Notes: generated by a model not told the origin, from the sequence alone. A stretch of 64,000 nt of DNA from a bacterium (GCA_013823945.1 PNMZ01000008.1:1-64000); one strand, 5' to 3'; positions 44,959 through 53,858 are shown, numbered from the stretch's first letter. Numbers and translations: made by a program.

Positions 44959-45639
44959 GTGAAACTCCCCGACAACCCCTTCCCGGAACCCTACACCGTC
45001 CCAAACTGTGTAGACGACCAACCCTACCCAGACAAAATCCGCTTCATTAAACGAACCCTCGTCGGACACCTCGTCACCATTTTCCTGATCGCCCTTTCCG
45101 CCCAAGCCCTAACAATCCCGCTCACCGACCCCCAACTCCTCGTTCTGCTTGCAATCCTCATGCTGCTCATGACCATCGTCAGGCTAGTTCTCAAAACCGG
45201 CCGACTCGAACAGCTTCTTTCCCTTGTCGCCCTCGCCGCCGCTATTCCCCTCCTCGGTCAGCTCTGCAAAGATATTCACAATGCTGGCTACCCCATTTTT
45301 TCTCTCCTAATTGCCGCCGCCCTTACCGGGCTATACACCCTTCTCGCCGGAAGAGATTTTAATTTCAGCGGAATGGTCGCGGTCTGCAGTCTCGCCCTGA
45401 TCCCGATTCTTATCACTCTGCGCTACCAGCAAGTCGAATCGATCTCCTCGATCCCATTCGCCTGGCTCATCTCCACAATTTATCTTGCCTATGTGGCCTA
45501 TAACCTCTCAATGATCCTTAAACGCCGAAAGCCATCAGAGGTCCCCACTGCCGTCGCCGATTTCTACCGCGACGCCCTCAATTTCCTCACCTATCCCGTC
45601 CGCGTCTATTTCCACTGGCGAAACTACCAATTCCAATAA
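44959..45639 (+). CDS. Multi-pass membrane protein paired with a PII-like protein
   Basis: A 226-residue integral membrane protein beginning at GTG 44959. About six hydrophobic segments lie between residues 30 and 185, with a short soluble N-terminus and a basic C-terminal tail (RVYFHWRNY). I do not recognise a family; it is far too small for an ammonium channel. Its stop is four bases before the PII-like gene, a spacing like that of amtB-glnK and sbtA-sbtB pairs, which suggests that the two proteins interact. Confidence 0.7.
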   Translation: MKLPDNPFPEPYTVPNCVDDQPYPDKIRFIKRTLVGHLVTIFLIALSAQALTIPLTDPQLLVLLAILMLLMTIVRLVLKTGRLEQLLSLVALAAAIPLLGQLCKDIHNAGYPIFSLLIAAALTGLYTLLAGRDFNFSGMVAVCSLALIPILITLRYQQVESISSIPFAWLISTIYLAYVAYNLSMILKRRKPSEVPTAVADFYRDALNFLTYPVRVYFHWRNYQFQ

Positions 45640-45643
45640 GCCA

Positions 45644-45991
45644 ATGACCCAAATCGTCCGCATCTTCGCCTATATCCGCCCCCACCGACTCCAAGAGGTC
45701 AAATCCGCCCTCGCCCTCCTCCCTATCTCCGGTCTGACCGTGACCGACGCCCGAGGCTCGGGTAATCACCCCGAAAAATCCGTCAACTTCCTCGGCCAGG
45801 ATCGCATTGTTCCGCTCCCTATTCGCACCATGATCGAAGTCGTCGTTGCCAAACCACTTCAAGACGATGTAATTGATGCAATTACCCGAGCTGCCCACAC
45901 CGGAGAACCCGGAGACGGCAAAATTTTTGTGGAAAACATCGAAAATGCCATCAGAATTCGCACCGGAGAGCAAAACGACGAGGCCGTCTAG
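45644..45991 (+). CDS. PII-like signal protein with altered T-loop
   Basis: A 115-residue protein with the PII fold: MTQIVRIFAYIRPHRLQEV, the GLTVTDARG strand, and a C-terminal GDGKIFVENIENAIRIRTGE with nucleotide-binding Lys and Arg residues. The T-loop keeps the family length but not its key residues: by alignment Gln39 becomes His42, Tyr51 becomes Arg54 and Lys58 becomes Arg61. So 2-oxoglutarate binding and uridylylation are unlikely, while nucleotide binding seems kept. It is sandwiched between a membrane protein and a TPR protein. Confidence 0.85.
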   Translation: MTQIVRIFAYIRPHRLQEVKSALALLPISGLTVTDARGSGNHPEKSVNFLGQDRIVPLPIRTMIEVVVAKPLQDDVIDAITRAAHTGEPGDGKIFVENIENAIRIRTGEQNDEAV

Positions 45992-46046
45992 TTACCTCAA
46001 GCCAAATCATTCGTCATAATCCAACGCGAGGCCAAAAAAACCACCC

Positions 46047-47744
46047 ATGTTTGCGAAACGATTTCTCGGTGCCACCCTACTCAGTTCCATTGCCGCCCTC
46101 TCGATGGCGTCCCTCACCATGACCACAAACGTCAATGACGGACAGTCCATCAAAGGCAACTTCAAATTCGATATCCGCGTGACCAGTAGCGTCCTCGTCT
46201 CCAACGTCGAATTCTATGTCGGCGATGACCTCAAAGAAACCGACGACAGCACTCCCTACAATTTCCAACTGGACACAATCAACGAAGCCGAAGGGCCAAT
46301 CAAAGTAACCTTCGCCGCCTACAACACGAACGGTGAAAGCGTCAAAAAGGTCTATAACCTCACAATTGACAACGGAATCGCCAAGGGCGTGGATTTCCAC
46401 GTCGAGGAATCCACCAACTACACCCGAGATGGCAAATACAAAGAGGCCATCGACTCGGCCAGAATTGCTCTCAAAATTGACGGCACAAATGTTAAAGCCA
46501 AGATGGCAATGGCCCGCGCTAACTACGCTTCTGGCACCTTCGATATCGCCCAAAAATTCAGCGAAGATGTCCTCACCGCCGATCCTAACAACGCAGACGC
46601 TAAGTCACTTCTCAGCGCAATTAGTCTCCGACGGGCATTCTTTGCCGGCGGGAACAACCCTAACGAACGAAATCAAAACGTCGCCAACGCCCTGAAAGCC
46701 GCCGCCGAAAACTACTCCAGTATCTCCAAGGCCGCCGCTGATTCAACTCCCCTTACAACCGATCCCAAATCAATCGACGTCCACCTCAATGCACACCGAT
46801 ACGCCGCTGTTGCCGCACTTCTCCGTACCAACTGGGAAAAGAATATCGACAACCCTGTTCTCACCAACCGGTTTGTCTATGCTCTGACTATGGGGGGTCG
46901 ACTTGAAGAAGCGTCGAGAGCCCTCAGCACAGTCAAGCGTTACGGTTCACCCGATGCGTACACCTTTGCCCTCAATGCCATCGTCACCCAAATGCGCGGT
47001 GACAATGCAGGATCAGAAGCCGCAGAGAAGGAGGTCATCCTTGAAGATCCGAGCGGTAACACAACCAAGTACACCCAGCTCTACCTTGCCCTCAACCGAG
47101 GCAACTTCGCCAGTATGACGGGCTACATCTCTGACCTCGAAAAGTCAAACCCCAACAGCGTCGGGGTCAACTTCTATCGAAGCGCGACTCAATTCCTGAG
47201 CGGCAACTACAACAACGCAACTGAGCCCGCCCAAAATGCGCTCCTTGCCGACCCGTCAAACACCACCATCCTCGTTGAGCGTGGCTACCAAATCCTCCAA
47301 GGAGTTTTCGCCCAAAGCCTCACCGGGAACGATCTCAACAACCAAGTTGGACTAGCAATGGCTTATTTTGAAGCCGCACTCGCCGCAAACCCCAGCTCAA
47401 TCGAAGGACTCACTGCCGTCAGCACCGCCCACATGGTGAAAGGCGACTCAGCAAAAGCCCTCAGCTTTGCTCGCGCTGCCGTCGGAGCAGCACCCGAATA
47501 TGCCGGAGCCCACTTCGTGCTCGCTGGTGCCCTTCGACTCTCTCAAGTGGATGCCCTCAAGCAAGGCAACAACGCCCAAGCCACTGCGTTCCGCGACCAA
47601 ACCGAGGAAGCCCTACGAACCGCCGGAGTCCACGACTCACGACTCAAAGGGCGATTCGCGCCCGGTGCCGAACAAGCGTGGATTTACCTCTACCGCAACG
47701 GTCGGCTGCCCTTCATGCCCCTCCCTCCAGTAGATTCGTTCTAA
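46047..47744 (+). CDS. Exported protein with Ig-like and TPR domains
   Basis: A 565-residue protein: signal peptide 1-21, an Ig-like beta domain (about 24-105; GQSIKGNFKFDIRVTSSVLV) and then a long stretch of TPR-like helices (about 115-545) with units such as YKEAIDSARIALKIDGTNVK and ALSFARAAVGAAPEYAGAHF. These make protein-binding scaffolds. Function unknown. A terminator follows directly, ahead of tRNA-Pro. Confidence 0.83.
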   Translation: MFAKRFLGATLLSSIAALSMASLTMTTNVNDGQSIKGNFKFDIRVTSSVLVSNVEFYVGDDLKETDDSTPYNFQLDTINEAEGPIKVTFAAYNTNGESVKKVYNLTIDNGIAKGVDFHVEESTNYTRDGKYKEAIDSARIALKIDGTNVKAKMAMARANYASGTFDIAQKFSEDVLTADPNNADAKSLLSAISLRRAFFAGGNNPNERNQNVANALKAAAENYSSISKAAADSTPLTTDPKSIDVHLNAHRYAAVAALLRTNWEKNIDNPVLTNRFVYALTMGGRLEEASRALSTVKRYGSPDAYTFALNAIVTQMRGDNAGSEAAEKEVILEDPSGNTTKYTQLYLALNRGNFASMTGYISDLEKSNPNSVGVNFYRSATQFLSGNYNNATEPAQNALLADPSNTTILVERGYQILQGVFAQSLTGNDLNNQVGLAMAYFEAALAANPSSIEGLTAVSTAHMVKGDSAKALSFARAAVGAAPEYAGAHFVLAGALRLSQVDALKQGNNAQATAFRDQTEEALRTAGVHDSRLKGRFAPGAEQAWIYLYRNGRLPFMPLPPVDSF

Positions 47745-47766
47745 CCTGCGGGTCACCAACTTAACA

Positions 47767-47807
47767 AAACCTCCGGATTCACCCCAAAGGGACCCCGGAG
47801 GTTTTTT
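47767..47807 (+). terminator. Rho-independent terminator before tRNA-Pro
   Basis: AACCTCCGG pairs with CCGGAGGTT, followed by TTTT. Ends the TPR gene and lies just upstream of the tRNA-Pro promoter. Confidence 0.9.
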
Positions 47808-47820
47808 AACGCCAAAAGGC

Positions 47821-47826
47821 TATAAT
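47821..47826 (+). promoter_or_regulatory. -10 box of tRNA-Pro
   Basis: Perfect TATAAT, ten bases before the tRNA. No good -35 box is visible, and the expected position falls in the preceding terminator. Confidence 0.55.
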
Positions 47827-47836
47827 AACCGTGCGT

Positions 47837-47913
47837 CGGGGCATGGCTCAGCTTGGTAGAGCGCTTCTCTGGGGGGGAAGAGGTCGAGAGTTCGAATCTC
47901 TCTGCTCCGACCA
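47837..47913 (+). tRNA. trnP-GGG: tRNA-Pro (anticodon GGG)
   Basis: A 77-base tRNA. Acceptor CGGGGCA pairs with TGCTCCG (one G-T pair). The anticodon stem CTTCT/GGAAG surrounds CTGGGGG, giving anticodon GGG. The T arm GAGAG-TTCGAAT-CTCTC is perfect and CCA is encoded at 47911-47913. Confidence 0.95.
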
Positions 47914-47992
47914 TATCCTCTTATTAACGTCTCTCAGGTAACCAACCATACGCGGTGGTACAGTTCTTGCCAATAATCCAGGTGAATCAAGG

Positions 47993-48880
47993 ATGAAACA
48001 CATAATCAAAGTGATGAGGCCCAAACAGTGGGCCAAAAACCTCCTCGTATTCGCCGCCGTGATCTTCACCGGCAAACTCGCCGATCTCCCCTTTCTCACC
48101 GATACCCTCATCGCATTCGTAGCGATGTGTTTCATTAGTTCCGCTACTTACATTGTCAACGACATCTTCGACGCCCCTCGCGATCGACAACATCCTAAAA
48201 AGAAAGAACGCCCCATCGCATCCGGCAAACTTTCTGTCCCGATAGCCGCTACCATCGCCGCGCTTTTAACGATCTCCAGTTTCGCCCTGGCTCACATCGC
48301 CGGAACTTGGGGCTGTGTCACCATCATCGGCGTCTATATCCTCATCCAGGTTTTCTATAATCTCAAGCTCAAACATGTCGCCATCATAGACGTCTTTGCC
48401 ATCGCCGCCGGATTCGTCCTCCGCGCCGCTCTCGGCGCAGAAGCCATCAACGTCCCTATGTCCGGCTGGATGTTCATTGTTACGGGCGTCCTCGCACTCA
48501 CCCTCGGGTTTGCAAAACGGCGCAATGAATTCATCCTCATGGGCGAGGATCGCACAACCTCCCGCGCCGTCCTCAACGAATACAGTAAAGCCACACTCGA
48601 CATGCTCGTCCTTCTTTTCAGCGGAATGTCATGCATGGCCTACTGCATCTACACCATGGAATCCCAAACCGGAAAGGAACACCCTGCACTTGTTCTCACC
48701 GCACCAATGGTTCTCTACGGCGTTGCTCGCTACATCCAGCGCGTATTCAAAGATGATGAAGGCGGAGAACCCTCAGATCTCCTCTTCAAAGACCCCCACG
48801 TTCTTATCTCCGTCGTCCTCTTCATCATCGTCGCCGCATTCGCAATGACAACCGTCGCAACCGTCCCCATCATCGAATAA
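47993..48880 (+). CDS. Polyprenyl-phosphate phosphoribosyltransferase, UbiA fold
   Basis: A 295-residue membrane enzyme matching decaprenyl-phosphate phosphoribosyltransferases (Rv3806c type). It should join PRPP and polyprenyl phosphate to make polyprenylphosphoryl-5-phosphoribose. Eight to nine hydrophobic segments; the first Asp-rich motif reads NDIFDAPRD, followed by HPKKKERPIASG, the family signature, and a second Asp region lies near 125-150. It is followed within three to seven bases by the DprE2- and DprE1-like genes. The phosphatase that would remove the 5-phosphate is not in the window. Confidence 0.9.
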   Translation: MKHIIKVMRPKQWAKNLLVFAAVIFTGKLADLPFLTDTLIAFVAMCFISSATYIVNDIFDAPRDRQHPKKKERPIASGKLSVPIAATIAALLTISSFALAHIAGTWGCVTIIGVYILIQVFYNLKLKHVAIIDVFAIAAGFVLRAALGAEAINVPMSGWMFIVTGVLALTLGFAKRRNEFILMGEDRTTSRAVLNEYSKATLDMLVLLFSGMSCMAYCIYTMESQTGKEHPALVLTAPMVLYGVARYIQRVFKDDEGGEPSDLLFKDPHVLISVVLFIIVAAFAMTTVATVPIIE

Positions 48881-48882
48881 TC

Positions 48883-49614
48883 ATGCCCACAAAAGTCATT
48901 GGTCAAAAAGCCATTATCGTCGGCGCATCAAGCGGAATCGGTGCCGAACTCGCCCGACAAATCGCTGAAGGCGGAGGCCTTGTCGCCACCGTTGCCCGCC
49001 GAACCGATCGCCTCCAACCCCTTGCCGATAAATATCCCGAACGCGTATTCCCATTCACTCACGATGTCACCAATTACGCCGAAGCTCCTGAAGTGTTCCA
49101 AAAGTGCACTGACGCCCTCGGCGGACTGGATTTCATCATCTATTGTTCTGGAGTCATGCCGGAAGTCGGCCCCCACGAATACAACACCGAAAAAGACCTC
49201 GCCATGGTGGACGTCAATATTTCAGGCGCCATAGCCTGGCTCAACGCCGCCGCAACCCGCATGGAATCAACCGGACACGGCAGCATCATCGGCATTGGGA
49301 GCGTCGCCGGTGACCGGGGTCGGTGCGCCCAACCTGTTTACAACTCAAGCAAGGCCTTTCTCCACACCTACCTCGAAGCGCTCAGGAACCGCCTTGTCAA
49401 AAAGGGCGTTAAAGTGGTCACTATCAAACCTGGCCCCACCGAATCCGAAATGACTCAAGGCATGAAAGGCACTATGCCCGTCAATGATGCCGCCGCAAAA
49501 ATCATCAATCTCAAAGATCGTACGGGCGAGCACTACCTCAAACTCACCCACCGGATCGCATTCTTCATCATCAAACGCATACCGTCTCCCATTTTCCGCA
49601 AACTCAAAATATAA
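48883..49614 (+). CDS. dprE2: Short-chain dehydrogenase, DprE2-like
   Basis: A 243-residue SDR protein that should reduce the keto intermediate produced by DprE1 to polyprenylphosphoryl-arabinose. NAD(P) motif ASSGIGAELARQ near 14-25, an active-site Ser near GIGSVAGDRG and the YNSSKAF Tyr/Lys pair near 153-159; the Arg-rich, basic C-terminus (FIIKRIPSPIFRKLKI) is as in DprE2 proteins. The gene follows the UbiA gene by two bases and precedes dprE1 by six. Confidence 0.87.
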   Translation: MPTKVIGQKAIIVGASSGIGAELARQIAEGGGLVATVARRTDRLQPLADKYPERVFPFTHDVTNYAEAPEVFQKCTDALGGLDFIIYCSGVMPEVGPHEYNTEKDLAMVDVNISGAIAWLNAAATRMESTGHGSIIGIGSVAGDRGRCAQPVYNSSKAFLHTYLEALRNRLVKKGVKVVTIKPGPTESEMTQGMKGTMPVNDAAAKIINLKDRTGEHYLKLTHRIAFFIIKRIPSPIFRKLKI

Positions 49615-49620
49615 CTCCCT

Positions 49621-51033
49621 ATGCACCTTTCCCTCGACCGACTCGCCAACGTCACCGGTTTCGGAATGACCGCCGGAGCCGACGGGTATCTCTACCGCCC
49701 CACCCAAGTCGAAGAATTTCACCAAATCCTTGCCCTCGCCCAACAGACTGGGCGTCAAATCTCTCTCCGAGGTTCTGGTCGTAGCTACGGCGACGCGAAT
49801 ATTGGATCAGAATCAATCCTTCTCGACATCACACGCTTCAACCGCATCCTTGACTTTGATCCAACAACCGGACTGATCTACTGTGAAGCCGGAGTCACTC
49901 TCGAACAGCTTTGGCGCTACACCCTCGAATCCGGGTTCTGGCCCCCCGTTGTTAGCGGAACAATGTTCCCCACTCTCGGTGGTGCCCTTGGAATGAATCT
50001 CCACGGAAAAAATGCATTCAAAGCCGGCCCCATCGGCAACCACGTCACCGAAATCGAAGTCCTCTTCCCCAACGGAAATCAAGAGACTCTCACCCCCGAA
50101 CACCCTCTCTTCCACCAAGTGATCTCCACTGCCGGACTCCTCGGAATCATCCTCCGGGTTAAGCTCAAAATGAAGCGAATCTCCAGCGGCGATCTCCGAG
50201 TCCTTCCTATTTCGATCCCCAACTGGGACGGACAATTCCGCGTCTTCGAGCAAGAACGAGAGCAAGCTGATTACATGGTCAGTTGGATCGACTGCTTCGG
50301 TCGGGGCAAATCCGCCGGACGCGGTTTGTTTCACGCTGGATACTACACCGTTGACCCCAGCCCCAACCCGATCACGCTTCGCCCCGAACACCAAGATTTG
50401 CCCGACACGATTCTCACCTATTTCCCGAAATCAATCGTCTGGCGCTTCCTCAAAAAGCTGAACAACCGCCCGGGCATGAGCTTTGTCAACTGGGCAAAGT
50501 ACACATCAAGTCGTATCCTCGGCAACGGACGCCCCCATCCGCAATCCCTCGTCGGGTTCAGCTTCCTCCTCGATTACGTCCCTAATTGGCGACTCGCCTA
50601 CGGCTCATCCGGCTTCATTCAATACCAAACCTTCGTCCCCGCCGAACACGCGCCTCGAGTATTTGCCCGTCAACTCGAACTCCAACAAGCCGCTAAGCTT
50701 GAATCGTTCCTCGGCGTCATGAAACGTCACATACCGGATAATTTCCTCTTCTCCCATGCCGTAGATGGCTATTCCCTTGCCCTTGACTTCAAAATTACAG
50801 AGCGCAATAAAGACGCCGTCTGGCGACTCGCTCACCAAATGAACGAACTCGTTCTCCTAGCCGGTGGTCGCTTCTATCTCGCCAAAGATTCCACCCTCAC
50901 CCCCGAGCATTTCGCCCAGTCAATTGGTATGGACGCGCTCGAAACCTACGCCAAGCTCAAAACAACCCTCGATCCCCAAGCCATCCTCACCTCCGACCTC
51001 GCAAAACGACTCCACCTCGATCCCAGAGCCTGA
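49621..51033 (+). CDS. dprE1: FAD-dependent oxidase, DprE1-like
   Basis: A 470-residue flavoprotein of the VAO/PCMH fold, corresponding to decaprenylphosphoryl-beta-D-ribose 2'-oxidase. N-terminal FAD domain with SLRGSGRSYGDAN, the GGALGMNLHGKN motif with His128 as in DprE1, and a C-terminal AKDS motif (Lys422). Where Mycobacterium DprE1 has the Cys387 that covalently binds benzothiazinones, the aligned residue here is Ala387 (DGYSLALDF). Together with the two genes before it, it forms an arabinose-donor pathway, catalysing the first oxidation of the epimerisation. Confidence 0.92.
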   Translation: MHLSLDRLANVTGFGMTAGADGYLYRPTQVEEFHQILALAQQTGRQISLRGSGRSYGDANIGSESILLDITRFNRILDFDPTTGLIYCEAGVTLEQLWRYTLESGFWPPVVSGTMFPTLGGALGMNLHGKNAFKAGPIGNHVTEIEVLFPNGNQETLTPEHPLFHQVISTAGLLGIILRVKLKMKRISSGDLRVLPISIPNWDGQFRVFEQEREQADYMVSWIDCFGRGKSAGRGLFHAGYYTVDPSPNPITLRPEHQDLPDTILTYFPKSIVWRFLKKLNNRPGMSFVNWAKYTSSRILGNGRPHPQSLVGFSFLLDYVPNWRLAYGSSGFIQYQTFVPAEHAPRVFARQLELQQAAKLESFLGVMKRHIPDNFLFSHAVDGYSLALDFKITERNKDAVWRLAHQMNELVLLAGGRFYLAKDSTLTPEHFAQSIGMDALETYAKLKTTLDPQAILTSDLAKRLHLDPRA

Positions 51034-51047
51034 TATCCGCAGCTAAT

Positions 51048-51117
51048 TCCCTATCCCCCTCTCCGTGTAAATGGAGAGAGCCTGCCCCTGCGAAGGCAGG
51101 GAGGGTTAGGGGGTGAG
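51048..51117 (+). repeat. Type 2 intergenic repeat, longest copy
   Basis: CCCTATCCCC, then two hairpins: CTCTCC/GGAGAG (51059-51078) and CCTGCC/GGCAGG (51081-51100), ending in GGGAGGGTTAGGGGG. Lies in the convergent gap between dprE1 and pyk. Confidence 0.8.
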
Positions 51118-51198
51118 GTAATTCCTATATTTCAAAAGCCCAGGTGATGCAATCAAGAGCTCAATATCAAGTTCTGTCTCTTGATTTCAAAGTCGATC

Positions 51199-52584
51199 CT
51201 AAACCGTCAAAACCTGAATTAAGTTCGTATTCCCCGGTTGACCCACTGGAACCCCCGCCGTCACCACAACCTGATCCCCAATCCCAATCAACTTCCGCCG
51301 CAAAAACGCCGTAACCGTTGCCCGAATCGCATCATCCGTATTCAATGGCGGATCAACCACTAATGCAAAAACGCCTCGCACAACGCACAACTGACGCTGA
51401 ACCCGCTCCGACCAGCAAGCCACAAAGATCGGCTGATCCGGCCGATATTTGCTCACCATACAGGGAGTCTTGCCACTCGCACTAGTGGTCAAAATCGCCT
51501 TGGCTTTGACTCCCCTTGCAATCGCAACCGCTGATTCTGCGACGACGTCCGTCGCGACCCCCGTCTTGTTCTCACCCCCCGTATGAACCTTAACATGCGA
51601 TTCCGTTGCCCGAGCTATACTTGCCATCGTCCGAACTGCTTCCAGTGGGTATTCCCCGCTCGCTGTCTCCCCGCTCAGCATCACCGCATCCGTACCATCC
51701 AAAATCGCATTCGCAACGTCGCTCGCTTCAGCCCGAGTGGGACGGCTCGTCGTGATCATACTTTCCAGCATCTGAGTCGCCGTAATCACCGGAACCGCCG
51801 CCCGATTACACCGCGCAATAATTTTCTTCTGCGCCGCCGGAACATCCTGAACTTCCATCTGCAATCCCAAGTCCCCCCGGGCAACCATGATCACATCGCT
51901 CAATGAAATGATCGCATCAATCTCCTTCAGGGCCTCCCGAGTTTCGATCTTGGCAACTAGCTTCACGCTCGGGTCGAGCCGATCCACAATATCGCGTAGT
52001 TCCCGCATGTCCGCCGCGCTCCGAACATAACTCAAAGCAATATAGTCACATCCCGCCTCAATTGCCTGAGTAATATCACCCAAATCCTTTGTCGTCAAAG
52101 CCGGAATATCAAAAGAACGCCCTACAATTGTCACCCCTTGCTTGGTCTTCACTGTCCCCCCGGCAACAACTTTAGCCGTAAAACGTGTCCCTTCACCACT
52201 CAAAAGTTTGAGTTCAACTTGTCCATCTCCCAACAAAATCCGATCCCCCTTCCGCATCGATGCAACCAGCTCTGGTGACCCCACCGGGAGCTCCATCTCT
52301 TCTCCCAGCCCAATAGTTGTCGATGCCCCTGTATCAAAAGTTATCGCTCCCCCTGCCAAAACTCCGAGCCGAGTTTTCGGACCTTGCAAATCTGCCATGA
52401 TTCCGACTGGAGCCAAGTCTGGACTCTCCGCCTTGATCCACTCAATGAACTTGCGCTTCCCCTCCCAGTCCCCATGCGAGCAGTTCAATCGGGCCAAATT
52501 CATACCTTCTTTGATCAAGCCCGCGACCATCTTCTGGCTCTCAACCGCCGGACCCAATGTACACACAATCTTCGTCTGCCGCAT
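51199..52584 (-). CDS. pyk: Pyruvate kinase
   Basis: Last step of glycolysis, phosphoenolpyruvate plus ADP to pyruvate plus ATP. The chosen ATG (52584, MRQTKIVCTLGPA) follows GAGG; the frame extends 20 residues further, but they do not fit the family. Visible: TKIVCTLGPA, RLNCSHGD, MADLQGPKTR, KIETREAL, MVARGDLG and MLSGETASGEYP with substrate and metal ligands. C-terminal allosteric domain present (about 345-460). Length after trimming about 461 residues, as usual. Confidence 0.95.
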   Translation of the reverse strand: MRQTKIVCTLGPAVESQKMVAGLIKEGMNLARLNCSHGDWEGKRKFIEWIKAESPDLAPVGIMADLQGPKTRLGVLAGGAITFDTGASTTIGLGEEMELPVGSPELVASMRKGDRILLGDGQVELKLLSGEGTRFTAKVVAGGTVKTKQGVTIVGRSFDIPALTTKDLGDITQAIEAGCDYIALSYVRSAADMRELRDIVDRLDPSVKLVAKIETREALKEIDAIISLSDVIMVARGDLGLQMEVQDVPAAQKKIIARCNRAAVPVITATQMLESMITTSRPTRAEASDVANAILDGTDAVMLSGETASGEYPLEAVRTMASIARATESHVKVHTGGENKTGVATDVVAESAVAIARGVKAKAILTTSASGKTPCMVSKYRPDQPIFVACWSERVQRQLCVVRGVFALVVDPPLNTDDAIRATVTAFLRRKLIGIGDQVVVTAGVPVGQPGNTNLIQVLTV

Positions 52585-52650
52585 TCTTTCCCTTACCTCA
52601 ATATCGGGACGACCAATTGAATTCAAAAGGAGTCGCGTAAGCAAAAGAAA

Positions 52651-53247
52651 CTAGGCTGTTCGAACGAGCCGGTTCCAATACATCATTTCCACCCGGCTTA
52701 AACCCGCAAATCGAAAAATTGCCAAAAAGCCTTTCCCCCGCGGGTGGCAAACCGTTACATACCCCTCTGTCGTGATCTGGCGTTCATCTTCAATCACCGT
52801 AATCGCCATCTTCGTCTGAGCCGGAATCGCCTCTGTCAGCTCAACCGCCATACCCCCCTCTCCACCCGCAACCGCAAATGTCTTCACCGTGCGGTAATTC
52901 AACTTAAATTCAACGGGAACCTTAGCCAGAAAAATATTGAGGTCAGTATCAGTCGCATGCTCAACCACCGAACCAATCCCTCTAACACTCACCGTATCGG
53001 GCCGAAGAGCCGCGCCCACCTGCGCAGGGAAAAGAAGATGACGATTAGCCGAAAACATCTCAACGATCAATTTGCCGTGCGGAGGAGCTGAATCCCGAAG
53101 CTCTAAATTAAAAACCATGTCGTCTTCAACCACATTCAATAGCTTAGCCGGAACAATCGCACCGGTCTCTATAACCGTGAGCCTTGCCCGCTTTCCCGTG
53201 AGTTTCTCCAGCATTCTCCCTCTAACCGATTGAATCTTGCGCTCCAA
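52651..53247 (-). CDS. PilZ-like domain protein
   Basis: A 198-residue protein. Its second half (about 100-195) looks like a PilZ domain: a strand with Tyr-Arg (LNYRTVKTF), an AGGEGGMAVEL turn in place of DxSxxG and a GFLAIFRFAGLSRVEM ending. PilZ domains bind cyclic di-GMP, but the RxxxR and DxSxxG ligands are imperfect, so binding is uncertain. Upstream of pyk by 66 bases on the same strand and divergent from the YbjN-like gene. Confidence 0.65.
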   Translation of the reverse strand: MERKIQSVRGRMLEKLTGKRARLTVIETGAIVPAKLLNVVEDDMVFNLELRDSAPPHGKLIVEMFSANRHLLFPAQVGAALRPDTVSVRGIGSVVEHATDTDLNIFLAKVPVEFKLNYRTVKTFAVAGGEGGMAVELTEAIPAQTKMAITVIEDERQITTEGYVTVCHPRGKGFLAIFRFAGLSRVEMMYWNRLVRTA

Positions 53248-53323
53248 ATCGCAATATCTTTACCCTCAATGAGACGTGTGGCACCATCAAGAAGGTTTCG
53301 ACCGTCTAAATTTTAGGTATCTC

Positions 53324-53833
53324 ATGAGACGATCTTTCGCCACTTTTGCACTTTTCTTGACCATTGCTGCCATTCCCGCGATCGGGCAAGAAAACTCAAC
53401 CCCCAACCCACTCCAAGTCGTCTCATCCCTTAACGACAACCAAATTAGGGAACTCATCACGAGTGCCAACATCCCCGGTCAAAAAATCACAATCCGCGAA
53501 GAACAAGATGCCGAAGGGCTCACCGCATTTTACGTCTATGACGGTGAATCTATTCTCCTCGCCCTGTACCAATACACCGACCAACCTGCCGGGCAAGTCA
53601 CAAGCCTTGGCCTCAACGTGGGCAACCGAATCGCCCGAGGCGCTGACCTACGCAAAATCAACGACTGGAACGCCCGCACGCGGTACGTCAAAGCATATGT
53701 CGATTCAGAAGGCGACGCAATGCTCAGCACCGATCTTCTCCTGAGCCCAGGTGTAACCCGACTCTCCATTCAAGAATGGATCAGGATGTTCGCCAAATTC
53801 TCCGGTGAGTTCACAGACTATCTGAAAAAATAG
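53324..53833 (+). CDS. Exported YbjN-like domain protein
   Basis: A 169-residue protein with a signal peptide (residues 1-20, ending AIGQ), then a domain of the YbjN/bacterial sensory transduction regulator kind, with strands VSSLNDNQIRELITSA, DGESILLALYQYTD and NDWNARTRYVKAYVDSEGD. The function of the family is unknown, often chaperone- or regulator-like. The inner ATG was preferred because it gives the signal peptide. Neighbours give no hint. Confidence 0.75.
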   Translation: MRRSFATFALFLTIAAIPAIGQENSTPNPLQVVSSLNDNQIRELITSANIPGQKITIREEQDAEGLTAFYVYDGESILLALYQYTDQPAGQVTSLGLNVGNRIARGADLRKINDWNARTRYVKAYVDSEGDAMLSTDLLLSPGVTRLSIQEWIRMFAKFSGEFTDYLKK

Positions 53834-53858
53834 CCAGCCAAGGGCTAAAATTCCGGCG

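Noticed and set aside
47837-47913. Sequence error in the seven-G run of tRNA-Pro
   Set aside because: The cloverleaf closes with normal loop sizes with the bases as given.
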